From NCBI GenBank assembly GCA_023974075.1, contig CM043808.1, forward strand, positions 20,730,136 through 20,794,135: DNA of 64,000 nt. The letters are read 5' to 3'. Position 1 is the first letter of the stretch; the number at the start of each line of letters is the position of its first letter. Shown here piece after piece: positions 9,336-21,942 of this stretch. The notes beneath the pieces were generated by a model. The model was not told the origin of the DNA and ran no database searches. It worked only from the letters and a program-made list of their open reading frames with translations. Position numbers and translations under genes: made by a program. Source of the DNA: Chaenocephalus aceratus (taxonomy: Eukaryota; Chordata; Actinopteri; Perciformes; Channichthyidae).

Positions 9336-11337
9336 AAAATATAAAGCAGGATATTATATACATTAAGTGTGTCAATGGTGACTCAAAAGTAAGAACAATT
9401 GTCCGTATACAAAGCATTGTTGTCTGCTGTAAGAAAATCTATAAATCATCCAAGTATACACACCGTAATAAAAACCCTGCATAAACCCCCTTAATTCCCA
9501 CTGGTCAACCAAAATCTCTTTGGGGTTATCAAATCTGACATCTGGACGATACAAGGTTTTCACCGTCCTTCAAAGTCATGCTAATTAGCAGGATTTTCGA
9601 TGCAATGCTCGGAGCCTGCAGAGAATCCACTTCTGCTAATACAGCTGCTCTAATTAAGCGTGATTACGCACATTCAGCCTCTGATTAAGGATTTTCATTC
9701 ACAATGAATACAATTACTTGACACTTGATTACATAAAAGTATTCAAATGTGAGTCATTGTCACGGCTCATGTCCTGCTCAAGAACATAACAACATTTGGA
9801 CTGTGTGGTAAAGTGTTTTCAATCGAGAAACCGGAAAAATAAATCAGTCAGGTCAGTGTGATCTCCCAGACATGAGCACCCTGACATTTCTTTTGAAAAA
9901 TACATGTGTATGGACATGTCTGGAAATGTGATCCATTACTTCGTCTTATATATTACTCACACATTGCTGTGATCTTATTTAAATCTGTACAATATATCAC
10001 AACAAAAAAATACTTTCTGGTTAAAGTCGTCAAAGGCTTACCATCGGTTCTCAGGATTTCTTTTCCCCACCGTCAGTGAATCTTTTCTAAGCAATCAGGA
10101 GGAGCATGGGCAGGGGGGAAAGTGTCAGCATGGATAATGCAATTGACGGAAAACCACAGTCCCTTTTTACGTCATCGGCAGGGTGAGAGTAGGGACACAA
10201 AGAGGCTCCACCTGGAAAAAACATTCATTCATCATCCTGCTGGAAGGTGTAAAAGTAACACATTTCTAAAAATATATGCTACCATGTGGAGGTTGGAACA
10301 TGTTATTGGCGAGTAGCAAAGGCCAAGCAGAATATGTCGAGTTCAGCTGAGAGCATGGCACTACAGAGAAACATATATTTTACTGCAACAGGTCGGTAAT
10401 TTGTTATGACTCACCAGTTAAACAACTGCTGGTAAACCCTGTAAAAGCCGGAGGTCTAACATGACCTTTAGAATGATAAATCGATAGTATAACCTGTCCT
10501 TGTGGCCATACAAAGTGTGTGTAAACTGGTTTGGGTCCCTTGTAGGCAACATTACATGTGTTTTTGTGTGTTGTCTTTTCGTTAGATCTTTGATTTCCCA
10601 CATGCTTGCCAGAGGATATGTGGACTCAGAAGGCTTTGAGATGGGATAAAAAACAATTAAATCTGTAGCATTCATCTAATCTTAGATAGGAGTTAAAAAT
10701 AGTAGGAGTTAAAAATAACCAATTTCTAAGAACCAGCTGTATTTGTTTAGGTGCTTTCTTTTTAGCTAGGCCAGTTTTTGGGGGTTGTCATCTGTTGTTT
10801 GTCTGTCCACCACTTCCCGACTGACATCTCAATAGTAATTGAATTGATTTCACATCATTTCGAACAGACATTCATGGTCCCTTTAGGATGAAACAAATTA
10901 AATCTGGTGATAACTTGATCTTTCCTCTAGCTCTACCAGGCTGATATTAGGGATTTTTAAGTAAAATGTACCACCATTATGATGGACTGCCATGAAAATG
11001 CATATCTTTGAGAGTTCATTCACTTAAATAGTTGAACATATATTAGATGGATGGGAAGAGACATTCATGGTTCTCGGAGGATGCATCGTACCAAGTCACT
11101 CTCCTCTAGTGCCATCACAAGTTTGACAAGTGTGCCTTTCGCTGATAAATCTCATTATTGGTATGGATTACCATGACATCTGCTAGAGACATTCATATCC
11201 CCCTCAGGATGAATTGTAATTACTTTAGTGATCCCTTCAATTTTCCTCCAGTGCACTCAATCAAGTTAACATTTTAATATGTTCAAAACAAGTCCATACA
11301 CCTGCAGAACTAAGCACATTTTGACATGTGCAAATAC
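9336..11337. other. No gene recognised
   Basis: This is AT-rich intergenic sequence without coding or clear repeat signatures on either strand. ACATTCATGGT-like motifs recur at about 10867, 11061 and 11189 with similar surroundings. They suggest a weak, degraded tandem repeat of roughly 130-190 bp. Confidence 0.5.
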
Positions 11338-11725
11338 TTAAAGGTGGGGTAGGTAATTTTGGAGAAACCAGCTCGAGTACGCTAGAATTTGAAAATACAC
11401 AACCGGAGAAAATCTGCCACTTCCTTACAGAGCCCCTCCTCCAACACACACGAACACGCACATGACCAATGAGGGCACGAGATAAGTTTGTGCACAGATG
11501 GAAGGCTGACAGGCAGGTAGGCCATCCAGTTATTTTAGCCGGGCCGGCTAAAATGATTGGTCGTACTTTTTACAGTATTACGGCTTCCACAGATGACATT
11601 TTTTTATGGATTTTTTGTCAAAGCACTTAAGATATTCATTGCTATCGATGTTAAGAGCATTCCATGGAATATAACAAAAAGTGTATCTCGAGCCGGTTTC
11701 TCAAACGTACCTACCCCACCTTTAA
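11338..11725. mobile_element. TTAA-flanked MITE (380 bp)
   Basis: The element spans 11342-11721 between TTAA at 11338-11341 and TTAA at 11722-11725. The terminal inverted repeats start AGGTGGGGTAGGTA at both ends and remain similar for about 36 bp, to GAGAAACCAGCTCGAG against GAGAAACCGGCTCGAG. There is no coding capacity. The TTAA duplication fits piggyBac-type insertion, but the AGGT ends are not classic piggyBac. A PIF/Harbinger reading with a 3-bp duplication is less good because the flanks would then be TTA and TAA. Confidence 0.8.
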
Positions 11726-11744
11726 CAAAGCTAAACATAGTAAC

Positions 11745-12613
11745 ATTATAACCAGTGGCGGCCGGCCCATAGGGGCGTTAGGAGCGCCGCCCCTCCTCTT
11801 CCCACATATTTGATTGTCATTAAAATATATTTTAAAAATTGTTTATTTTTATTTTTAATGAACAAGGTAAATATTATATAGTTGGTATCAGTAAAATGTA
11901 TAATCTACAATAAAATCTCGTTTAAATGTTTTGACGATGTCTAAAGTTACTGATAAGTCACATGTTTCCTGCCTGGCCACAGCGTGTATCATTACCCTCT
12001 CTCGTCCGGGCGGTAGAAAGGAGCCCTCTGCCAGAGCAGCAGCAGCCAACAAGCTGACTGTTGCTATCTGTAAACTATGCCGCCGAAACATAATTTCAGC
12101 CAATCAGCGTCGTCAGATCTGATGGTCACAGGGCGCCCTGTCAGCGCCCTGGCCTGTGTGTCTGTGAGTTGTTTAGACTCGTATCCAAGGTGACGCTACA
12201 GTAGTTGTCGAGGATGGCTACGTCTGCAGGTGGAGACTCCGGTGCTATTGGGTCGCCGGAGCTGTATATTAACATTTACATGCTTATTGTAGTTTTAAGG
12301 GCAATGCCTGTAGCACCATGGAGCATACTGTATGTGTGGGCTGGACAGGAAAGGAGTGAGCAGAGGGTGGAGTTGTCGATTCTTGTTCAGTTTTCTTCCT
12401 CATCCTCTCAAACTTTGAGTTGCGCGCGCTGCTAAAGAGACGCGCTACCATGGAAACCAAACAATGGTGTAGCTGTATTAAAGTCAGAGTGGAAACAGTC
12501 GTGAGTAAATCTGATTTTGTCAGAAATCGGGAGAAATATGACCCCGGGAGGAAACCGGGAGAGGGCAATGAAATCGGGAGTCTCCCGCGAAAATCGGGAG
12601 GGTTGGCAAGTAT

Positions 12614-12659
<46 letters not shown>

Positions 12660-12977
12660 ATGTTCGTATTTAGTCTCCTGATTTTAAAATGGGAATTAAA
12701 TCATTTAAGTGTTCCCAAAGCACCAGTGTTCTGCAGTTTGTGTGGGCCTACTGTACTGTTTTGGAAGATTCATAGCTAACCACACTGAAGATTATGGATT
12801 ATCTCATATTTTTAAGCCTCAATTTGTCCCCCCCCCCCCCCTCTAACATCACCAGAAGTCATACTTTAAGGGGTCATTTCTCAAAAATGTCTTCCGGGGG
12901 ACCGCCCTAGTATGGTTTGGTCCCTATTTCCATAGCCCCACAAAAAATATTTTCCACCAGCCGCCACTGATTATAAC
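11745..12977. mobile_element. Non-autonomous hAT element (1,217 bp) with 8-bp TSD
   Basis: The element spans 11753-12969. Its ends are CAGTGGCGGCCGGC and CCAGCCGCCACTG, inverted. An exact 8-bp direct repeat ATTATAAC flanks it (11745-11752 and 12970-12977). Internally there is an (AC)n tract at 12615-12655, a poly-C run near 12830 and a GGGAG-rich block at 12520-12610. The block may be a second nested element or subterminal repeats. An ATG-led frame at 12213 is short and unrecognised. No transposase is present. Confidence 0.92.
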
Positions 12978-15285
12978 TGCTAAAAATGAATTTAGCATGT
13001 TAACATTGTCCCTCTGTTATGCAAGTTACCTTGTTAACGTTGACTCAAAGCACCACTGTGCCCAAGTAGAATATCACTCTGCTGCTAGCATGACTTGCTG
13101 CTTTTTATATCTCCGTGTGAGATTGTCTTCTGCTCGGGTTGTTGCTTTTGATTTGCACTTCCTCCAGAGAACTCCCAGGGAACAATGAGAAAACCTACTG
13201 AAGCTATTACTTGTGCAAGAGGTAACTGCTGAACTAAACAATATGTGTCAGCTCCAAGGGTGATTGGCTTTCTTTGCATGTCAAAAGTGTTGCAAGGCTG
13301 AACAGGAACACTATGAGGATGAACATCTGGAATACAAAACATTTAGGGTGCGGTGAAAATATAAAATAGATGTCTATGTTTTTTGTCTCCAGGCCCTTTA
13401 TTTTCATAATAAATATTTATCTTTATTGGCCATTTAAATTCTAATCACTGACTAAAAATGTAATATATTCTATTCAAAAGTCACATGGAAAACATTGATT
13501 TGACCTTTGCTCAGTCCCTTTGTACTTGTTATTAATTAAATTAAACTTCTATTCTTAAAGCATTTTTAAAATGTTCTCCCTGAAAACCTATTACTTTTTT
13601 CAGAGGTAAATTGGGTTTGACAAAAGGCCTCTTTGGTGATCTATTATTTAGTAATGTTTGGTTAGTGTTTGTTGTTTCTGTCTGAGATATTTCAAGAGTG
13701 CTTTGAAAAGAGTATTGATTTGAATGCTCAGAATAACACTCAATTAAACTTAAGGACCTGTCTTCTCCACTCAGGGAGGAAACACTGATGCCTGTACATA
13801 TATAAACTGTGTTTCTCTGTGCACTCAATCTGTGGGTTGAAAAAAAGCTGTATATTTTAATCACAATGGTAGCGCGAGTGTACCTGAACATGCAGAGACA
13901 AAATGACTGTTGACGACGTGAAGTCCAACTATTACACGGTTTGTCAACCCTTTCTTTTCTCACTCACTTCTGGTCTGCAACACACAGACAAATACACACT
14001 GGTAATGGCCTGTCAATTCTGCATGAGCACTACTATGTGTGTGAAATGCAGTTTTGGTCCGGCTGTGTCCTCTGGAGACAGGAGAAATCTCTGCTGGCAT
14101 TACGATCTGTCAAAGACACAACAGACCTGCTTCAACCCAAACATGTCAGGCTGACACACACATTTTATGATTTTTGTCCATTAAAATCTATTTTTTGATA
14201 GTAGAATTGTATGTGTGGTTTGTGTTCAAAGCTGCCCATATGAACATTTGTTATATAGAATGTCTCAAATGACGAAGCGTAGTTTGTGAAAGGGATTGGT
14301 CATATGACAAACCTAGAATTAACTTTCTCATGTCCTTGTTTCTCGACCATTATTTTTGTTTTGATTCAATCTTACTGATCTCATTAAAATCAATCTCAAT
14401 AAAAAGTATGTGTGTTAGTCACCTGAGAAATTCAGTATCAAACAATAGAAACAAAATGAGTTTCATTAAATTAAAACAATGATTGTAACTCCCAGGGTTC
14501 CATCTAAAGCTCTCTAAAAGCCAACTCGACTAGATGCTACCTCCTAAACTCCAGATGGCAGATAACAAATATATCTGGTGAACATATTGGGGCATTCAGC
14601 AGCTAAGAGCCAGATATTTACACCAGGAGTTAGTAGACCAAAAGCTGAGCTAAAACAGTAAATATTTGACCATGTAGCTGGAGTATTATTTAAAACCAAT
14701 AATGCATTAACTGTTTGCGTGAATAGGAAACTGTTAGCTAACAAAATATACAAATCATAAGGTATGTCAGTATTGTCCCCAAGTAGCTATGAAATCAATT
14801 ATCGCAGGTTTAAGTCTAATAATGTTAACATTAATGGTTGACTCCATTGTTAAACATGTGCCAAACATATTAAGTTAATGTTAATTCATAAGATGTTGGA
14901 AGTCTTTTAGCTGAAATGCTTTTAGCTGCTGATGAGTTCAATGTATGGTGCATTCTGTATGAGTCAAAGAATGAGTTAACATCCTTCTCCTTGCTGTATT
15001 GGAGGAGTAGGTTAAGTCTCCCCTCAGGCGACAAAGTGTGCTTGATGAATCTGCCAACACGCCAGGGACATGGTAAATGAGGGCCTGTGATGTTTCTGAA
15101 GTGGACTGTAATTAGTGCTAGCTGTGGAGGAAGGTGAAGCCCTCAGGTTTTCCTTCTAAATCATTCAGAGAGGCATTGGATGAGAATATAACGTGCAAAA
15201 GGATGTCACAGATGCCTTGTTATTCTCAAATGTACCTTTAGTATCTGGAAGATAAAAATGGCATCCCTATAGGCGAGGTAAAAGC
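12978..15285. other. No gene recognised
   Basis: This is AT-rich sequence. Reading frames such as 13541-13963 on the minus strand show no conserved motif and no exon-like context. Confidence 0.55.
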
Positions 15286-15289
15286 AGAT

Positions 15290-16125
15290 CTCCTATCGTG
15301 CAATTTTTAGGCATATATTATGGGTCTCAGATATATACAAATATATAGAAAGCATGTTGTGTTGATGATGTGTTTTGCTCAAAATACCAAAGAGATCATG
15401 AATGTTAGACATCCCTCATATCCCTCTGTTTCAGCCCTGTTACGGCCCGTCCACACTACAGCTTCGACAGCTTCAAAAACGGTTTCCAACGCGTCTGCCC
15501 ATTCACTTTGAATGGGGTGACGTCACTTTTCGCCGAACTGCATTGTGGGAAGCAGAGCGGAGCTTTCCTGGCGTTGCAGGCTGCAAAAGTTGAGCAATGT
15601 TCAACTTTTGAAGCTTCTGAAGCTTTCGGTGGAAGAGTCAGCCAATCAAATCATATGCCAGTACAAGCTCTAGCCAATCAAACCGCTGCTTGTGTGTCAG
15701 GGGCGGGAGATTCATGTGATTGGTTCGAGCTCAAATGCTTTTTCTCTTGCGGGTTTGCCACAAGGTGAGTTCCTTTTTTATTTCCTGCTTTTTTACACAT
15801 GTACTCTCTCCATTACAGGTTAGCTCTGAGTGTTAGCGATGCTTGCTAATGTAAAGAAACACGTCGTGCATTGTTTTTGATAGCGACGTTTCTGATAGGG
15901 CCGTGGGTGTAAAGCTATGATGTAAAGCCATTCCACATTTTCGATATTACGTCATATCAGCAGCAAATCTGGGTCAGCTCCGTTGTACCCCCGTTTTTAG
16001 AGATTTGGGTACGGAGGAAAAGAGAGAGGGTTTAGTTCCCTGACACTTTGTGAGTTCCCTGACACACCGGGGACACATTTATGTACAAAAGACGTAAAAA
16101 AGTGCATTTTGCATGATAGTGTTAT
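15290..16125. mobile_element. Degraded copy of the 38.3-kb MITE family, interrupted
   Basis: The left part (TATATTATGGGTCTCAGATA, then CCCTCTGTTTCAGCCCTGTT) and the right part (GGGGACACATTTATGTACAA, then AAAAGTGCATTTTGCAT) match the corresponding parts of the TTAA-flanked element at 38280-38803. From 15441 the match is broken by sequence starting ACGGCCCGTCCACACTAC that is absent from the other copy. This is probably a nested insertion whose right edge I place only loosely (15850-15960). Confidence 0.55.
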
Positions 16126-16373
16126 GGTTATCCGAGAGGACCCAAACGCAGGACACGGCAGAATGTTGAAAAAAGGTTTATTTTGAGGTGGAGGAGCGTG
16201 GAGAATAATCCGGCTGGAGAGTGATCCTGGAGCACAAGAAGAACAGGTAAGAAGAACATTCAGGTGTAGAGGAAATAGTTAATAATTCTAAGAAGGCTGA
16301 GATGGCTGAGAGTTTTACCACTGGGGTTTAAAGAACGATCTGGCGATGACAAGTTGTGCAGCCGATCCGCTGA
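16126..16373. repeat. Probable repeat fragment, family unknown
   Basis: The sequence from GAGAGGACCCAAACGCAGG through GAAAAAAGGTTTATTTTGAGG resembles the terminal region of dispersed fish retroelements, where a 'gaccca..cgcagg' motif is common. I cannot assign a family from this fragment. Confidence 0.35.
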
Positions 16374-17797
16374 TATCAATCAATCAATGTTTATTTGCCC
16401 AATATCACAAATGTTACATTTGTCTCAGTGGGCTTCACAGTGTGTACAGAATATCAGTATGACAATACGACACCCTCTGTCCTTAGACCCTCACATCGTA
16501 CAAGGAAAAACTTCCAGAGAAAACCCAGTTTAAAGGGAAAAATGGGAGAAACCTCAGGGAGAGCAACAGAGGAGGGATCCCTCACCCAGGACGGACAGAC
16601 GTGCAATAGATGCCGTGTGTAAATTGAAAAGATAATACATTTGCAACATAGGTAGTCCAAATGTTTGGAAATGCATGTGTGTATAATAGGAAGATGAATC
16701 CAGACCGATGATCCAGGACCACAGCCACGACTCGTGATCCAGGGCACAGGACCGCAGGATCATCCATGACTCCGGATCCCAGCGTATATAGACACCAAAA
16801 AGAAAGAAATGTGGGGAAGCTGGGTTAATCGGAACATGAGAGTACACAGGTATAGACAGAGAGAAGGAAGAAGTAAGATGTCCCCCGACAAACTAAGCCT
16901 ATATCAGCAAAACTAGGGGCTGAATCTAATCAGCCCTAACTATAAGCTTTATCAAAAAGGAAGGTCTTAAGCACACTCTTAAAAACGGATAGGGTGTCTG
17001 CCGCCTGAACACAAACTGGAAGCTGATTCCACAAATGTGGAGCTTGATAAGAAAAGGCTCTGGCTCCCATTGTACTTTTAGAGACTCAGGAACAACCAAC
17101 AACCCTGCATTCTTGGAACGCAATGCCCTAATAGGACAGTAGGGTATAATGAGTTCTTTAAGGTAAGATGGCGCCTGCCCATTAAGGGCTTTGTAGGCGA
17201 GAAGAAGAATTTTCAATTATATCCTGTGTTCTATAGGGAGCCAGTGTAAGGCAGCCAGAACAGGAGTAATGTGGTCCCTTTTCCTGACTTCTTAGTACAC
17301 CCTGATAATAAGGAGTTAGAATAATCCAGCCTTGAAGTAACAAATGCATGGACTAGTTTCTCTGCATCGTTTTGAGGCAAGATATGCCTGATTTTTGCAA
17401 TATTACGTAGATGGAAGTAGGCGTTCCTTGAAATTGATTTTATGTGGGCGTTAAAGGATAAATCCTGATCAAATATAACACCAAGATTCCTTACAGTCTC
17501 ACTGGAGGCCAAATTAATGCCATCCATAGTTAGTATATCTTTAGATCATTAGTTTCGTAGATTCTTCGGGCCAAGTACAATAACTTCAGTTTTGGTCGTG
17601 TTTAACATCAAAAAGTTTAAGGTCATCCACGTTTTTAAGTCCTTAAGGCAGTCTTGAATTTTATTTAGATGATTAATTTCATCAGGCTTGATTGATAAAT
17701 ATAGTTGAGTATCATCCGCATAACAATGAAAGTTTACAGAATGATTCCTTATAATATTGCCTAACGGAAGCATATATAATTTGAACAAAATAGGTCC
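16374..17797 (-). mobile_element. L2-like LINE, copy 1, 5' truncated and broken
   Basis: On the minus strand this encodes the end of a non-LTR reverse transcriptase with the catalytic box HCYADDTQLYL, then GVIFDQDLSF and the C-terminal part. The 3' UTR follows, and a (TGAT)n tail lies at the left edge. It aligns almost base for base with the copy at 31767-33440. It lacks about 60 bp around 17285-17300 (corresponding to 32716-32779 of copy 2) and has a stop near 17228, so its frame is dead. The 5' truncation is at about 17797. The family resembles the L2/Maui group within the CR1-L2 clade. Confidence 0.85.
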
Positions 17798-20700
17798 ATT
17801 AGTAAATGGCTGATGGAAATCAGGTGTGTAGTAGAGGAGGGTGCCCAACTGATTGCAGCAGGTGGAGGTTGAGCCGGGAGCCAGGAGTGACAGCCACCAC
17901 GCCCACACAGACAGGGAAATGGAAAACACACACAAGGGGGGTGGCTGGAGAGTACAACCACCACAGATAGGAGATCTTTAAGGTTTGGTTAAAAAACATG
18001 TCAAATAAGGACTTTCTTTCGACTTTTCCATTCTCTTCATCCAAATGAAATTCACCACCACTGACTGACTCATCCATTTGCCCTATATGACCCCTTCAAT
18101 CCCAGAGGAATCAGAAGCTGTTCTCATCGAAGATAGTAACCGTGTTTGCCTGAGCTACCTCTTTCAGCTGTGTCTACCTTTTACTTACTTCAGTTCAAGT
18201 CCCTGCGGTGCACTCGCGTAATAAGGTCGACCTGATACATGATAGCATGGGGAGCGATGAATGGAACTGATGAAGTCGGGTGTCTCCTTAAATGTATTAC
18301 AGCCGAAGAGCTTTAAGCTAGACCTGGAAATCGTTGACAGATAAGGTGTGTGTGTACAGTCAGTGTGAGGGAGGCAAAAAGAGAAATCTTGGGGAAATGG
18401 TTGCATCACGAAGAGTAACTGCACTGTCAAAAGGCATGAACATAATTCTTCCTGAGAGTGGTGCACACAGCCGATGCATACTGATTGATATTGACTGATT
18501 GATCGTGACAGATGCTGGAAGCCTCTCACTGAATTGCATGCATCACAAACAGGTTACATGACACCTGATCTGTGGTAAAGGGGAGCTGTGGCATGATGAT
18601 TTTATAGGTTAAGTGTGAATGTCGAGGTGACTTTGAATCCAAACAATAATCATGGTCTTCTTTCTTGTTAAGCAGATCAAATACATTTTTTGGCATATAT
18701 CAGAGGCTAAAAGTCAATCTTTTTAGTTACATGTACATATCTGCAGGGCTTTCTACTTGTAATGCCAATACTGCAAATATCTTCATTTTATAAAATATAT
18801 ATTTTTATGTGTATTTCTATATTTCATCCATATTCCATGTAAATATTGTTATATTTTAATGTTAAAAGAGTTTTCTTATAAAAAAAATTCTTTATTGTCC
18901 TTTTCTTACAACTAATCTTCTTTGACTGTGTCTTGTACCAAATACCTGGCGACGTTTCTGATTGTGATTCTCAACAAGTGTGTTTATCAAACACTAGTTT
19001 CTTGTGTTTCATGTCATATGACATTTCATAAACTATGTCACCCTCTCAGCCACAGAACGCTGCCTCCATTATTCATCAACGTAGGTGAAAAGTGAACAAG
19101 CTGTTTATTTATGTAACTGGTAACTGCCCTGAAGAAACACAAGTCAGTTAATGTTTATTTAATTAAAGAAAAGTTCACTCTTATACTGAGAAATATATTG
19201 GACGATATTCCGGCTTGTCTCAGCTTTGACTGTTAAATTATTGCATTAAGTGCTGCTAATGTCCGGAATTAAAAGCAAGGGTAAATAAAGCACTTTTTCA
19301 AGGATAAAGGATAAAAGATACTTCCTCTAAGTATATCGGCCTTAACTCAACCTTAAAAATTAAACTGTCACCGTTCGAAGGGCTGTTCTGAAATGTTTGC
19401 CCCGTGCCGCCCTTAATTTCTTACATTTAATGAGCTTACATGTATGCACACGTAATTGAACTTGACATTTAAAGTAAACACACTTAATGCAAAATTATTA
19501 TTATTATTATTACGGGATCTGTAATTTCCTAAATTGGCTAGGAAGCTTCCTGGTAAGGCTAACATGAAAAGGTAGAGACAATTATGTAATCCAATCTAAT
19601 GAATTTACAAATGACTTAAGTAAAATAGATGTAAAACACGACTGACTACTGTTTAATGGAGCAGGGCTTTCAAGGAAATGTCTAATTCCATAATAATTAC
19701 TACCAAATTATAATTATTTCTAGGAAAAATTCTAGTCAATCATTAAGTAATTTGTGCACTCTCTTTTTGTTCGAAGCAACATAAGCCATGAATTAGAAGA
19801 GACTGTTTAAAACTGACTCAGAAAAAAGCCATACTGTGAAGACAGTATATGTACACAAAGATGGGCGACCAATTAAAGAAAAGCGAAAACACGAGATCTG
19901 TAATGCTCCTTGACAACAATTCTATGTCCCTCAAATACAGAATATGAATGTATCCTTTATTTGGTATTTTGCTAATCTCTGTCTAACACATTGGTCTAAA
20001 ATTCCATATTTTCTCAAAACGGTTAAGGTCCAGTGACTGCAGAGCAATTAGTCATTATAATTCACACGCTTTTTCTACATATCAACCCCTCCAGTGAACC
20101 CTGCCCTGTTCTCTGTTTCATCTTCATTCTCAATGTTTCTTTGCTCATTTGTTTTTCTGTCAACCATGTGTGAGCGAGAGATAACAGCAACCCTAAAGAA
20201 TGAAACCGTATCTGCTGTTTCCAAAAATCAATAGTCTATACACTGTAAACAAGACACTGAGCTGTAGATGTTTGTCACAGTGAGTGGGCTTTGTGTAACT
20301 CCTCATTTATTGATCAAATATAGGTCAAGCTGTGTCGGATGAAAGAAGAAACATGCTGTGTGTGAGTTTAAAGTTCTCTGGTCAGCAAGATTATTCTTTC
20401 TTATCTCTCTCTTAACTACATACATGTATTTCCACAGTATATATGATATATAATCAGAAAAGAGTCTCTGGGAAACAGTTGTCTGAGCTATATAACATTT
20501 AAATCAAGACTGACACTAATAACAGTAAAGTGACTTCATAAGATTGATTTATTATCACTATTATTTCTGATTACACTTTGACGTTTAAAGCAACATCATC
20601 AGCAGCTATTGATCATTAATTAAACAGATGTCTGCTGGTGTTGATTTTACTGGGTAAAGTTGCTACAGAGAAAGCCCATCATTAAAAGCAGTTTATACAC

Positions 20701-21380
20701 AATGTCCATTAAAGCTGCGTACAAAAAAACATTTGTATTCACCACTTAGTACCAGTGAGTGAATTGACCCAAGCAAGCCTGTTTTTCAGGTTTCAGGCTC
20801 GAAAATGACATTCCCAGAACAAATGACCATATCTTCCCTTCTAAAAGTGTTAAATTAATAATCTTTTTTCTCAAAGTAATGATACACCTGTGAGTTGGAT
20901 GTAGAAAAGTCAGAATCAATATAGATGTTTTTTATTTTAAAGAAAATTCAGATTGAACATGGTAAAAAACTGTAAATTATAGTGTCCGTCCAAAAGATAT
21001 TTTGTACTCATAGTGAAAACTAACCTTGGATGATGGGTTAGTAGACTAAAAGCTTTAGGAATCCAAAGTACAACATATAATAAGTACCCTGTATCAGGAT
21101 TGATGCAAAACAAGTGATATTTGACTTTTTTAGACAGATTTAGCACAAAAAACCTCTTCTGGGGCCATTTGGGTGGATTTTCCTTATCTCTGGCCCCCCC
21201 TTGCTCGATTTTGACATGTGACATCTCTTTCTGACCGTTAGAGCCAATAGAATCAAAGGGAAATTGTCCCGCACACACAACATAAAACAGGTGGCGTCTC
21301 TTTGCACATTCAATCTTGCTACAGAGTGTAGGAATATTCCTGCTCTGATATTTGAAAACGGAATTGCAGTTTTATTGCTT
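17798..21380. other. No gene recognised
   Basis: The stretch 17800-17980 (CCCAACTGATTGCAGCAGG and neighbouring CCACC-rich sequence) looks like a small retroelement fragment. The rest is AT-rich, with a (TTA)n run near 19498-19513. No exon or repeat assignment is supportable. Confidence 0.5.
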
Positions 21381-21384
21381 ATAG

Positions 21385-21942
21385 ATACGATACGATACGA
21401 TATACTTTATTGTCCCCGTAAGGAAATTTGTTCTGGGCTCCGTCCAGCAGTTCTGCATACATGTACATAATATACAAACATAGTGGACATTTAAGAGACA
21501 TACACATATCATCAATCATACACCGTTTGAACAAACACAATACACACAGACGCACATACTGACAATAGCGACCTATTGCACAACCCTTATGGCCAACATT
21601 TAAAAAGTGCATTTCATTACATTTGACTTTTGACTACATTTCATTTCCTGTGAATGTTAAGAAGCTTAACGGACATTGGTAGGAATGAGTGCTTATAGCG
21701 GTTCAGCCTGCTCTTGGGAACCCTGAATCTTCTACCAGAAGGTAGGAGCTGGAATTCTGGGTGGAGTATGTGGGTGGGATCAGACACTATTTTGTTTGCC
21801 TGTCTGATAATGGACTGCTCATATATGTTTTGGAGAGATGGGTGTTTTTTAACCCCCATAATTTTCATAGCCGTCTGTACCAGGCGAGCGATCTGTGACT
21901 TTGACTGCACTGTCAAGTTACCGTACCAGGCAGTGATACCAT
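21385..21942 (-). mobile_element. LINE reverse-transcriptase C-terminal fragment, left half
   Basis: On the minus strand it reads ITAWYGNLTVQSKSQIARLV, then MKIMGVKKHPSLQNIYEQS, HILHPEFQLLPSGRRFRVP and RYKHSFLPMSVKLLN. This is a typical end of a fish non-LTR reverse transcriptase. The 3' UTR and a (GATAC)n tail follow at about 21385-21403 (plus-strand view). The coding region is cut at 21942 by a hAT insertion and resumes at 23006. Confidence 0.8.

Noticed and set aside
9336..11337. tRNA or other structural RNA genes in the gene-poor left half
   Set aside because: I saw no A-box/B-box pair or cloverleaf on reading. A covariance-model search would be needed to exclude divergent RNAs.
12205..12435. 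Host gene first exon inside the hAT element
   Set aside because: The ATG-led frame is short, has no recognisable domain or convincing donor, and lies inside a transposon.
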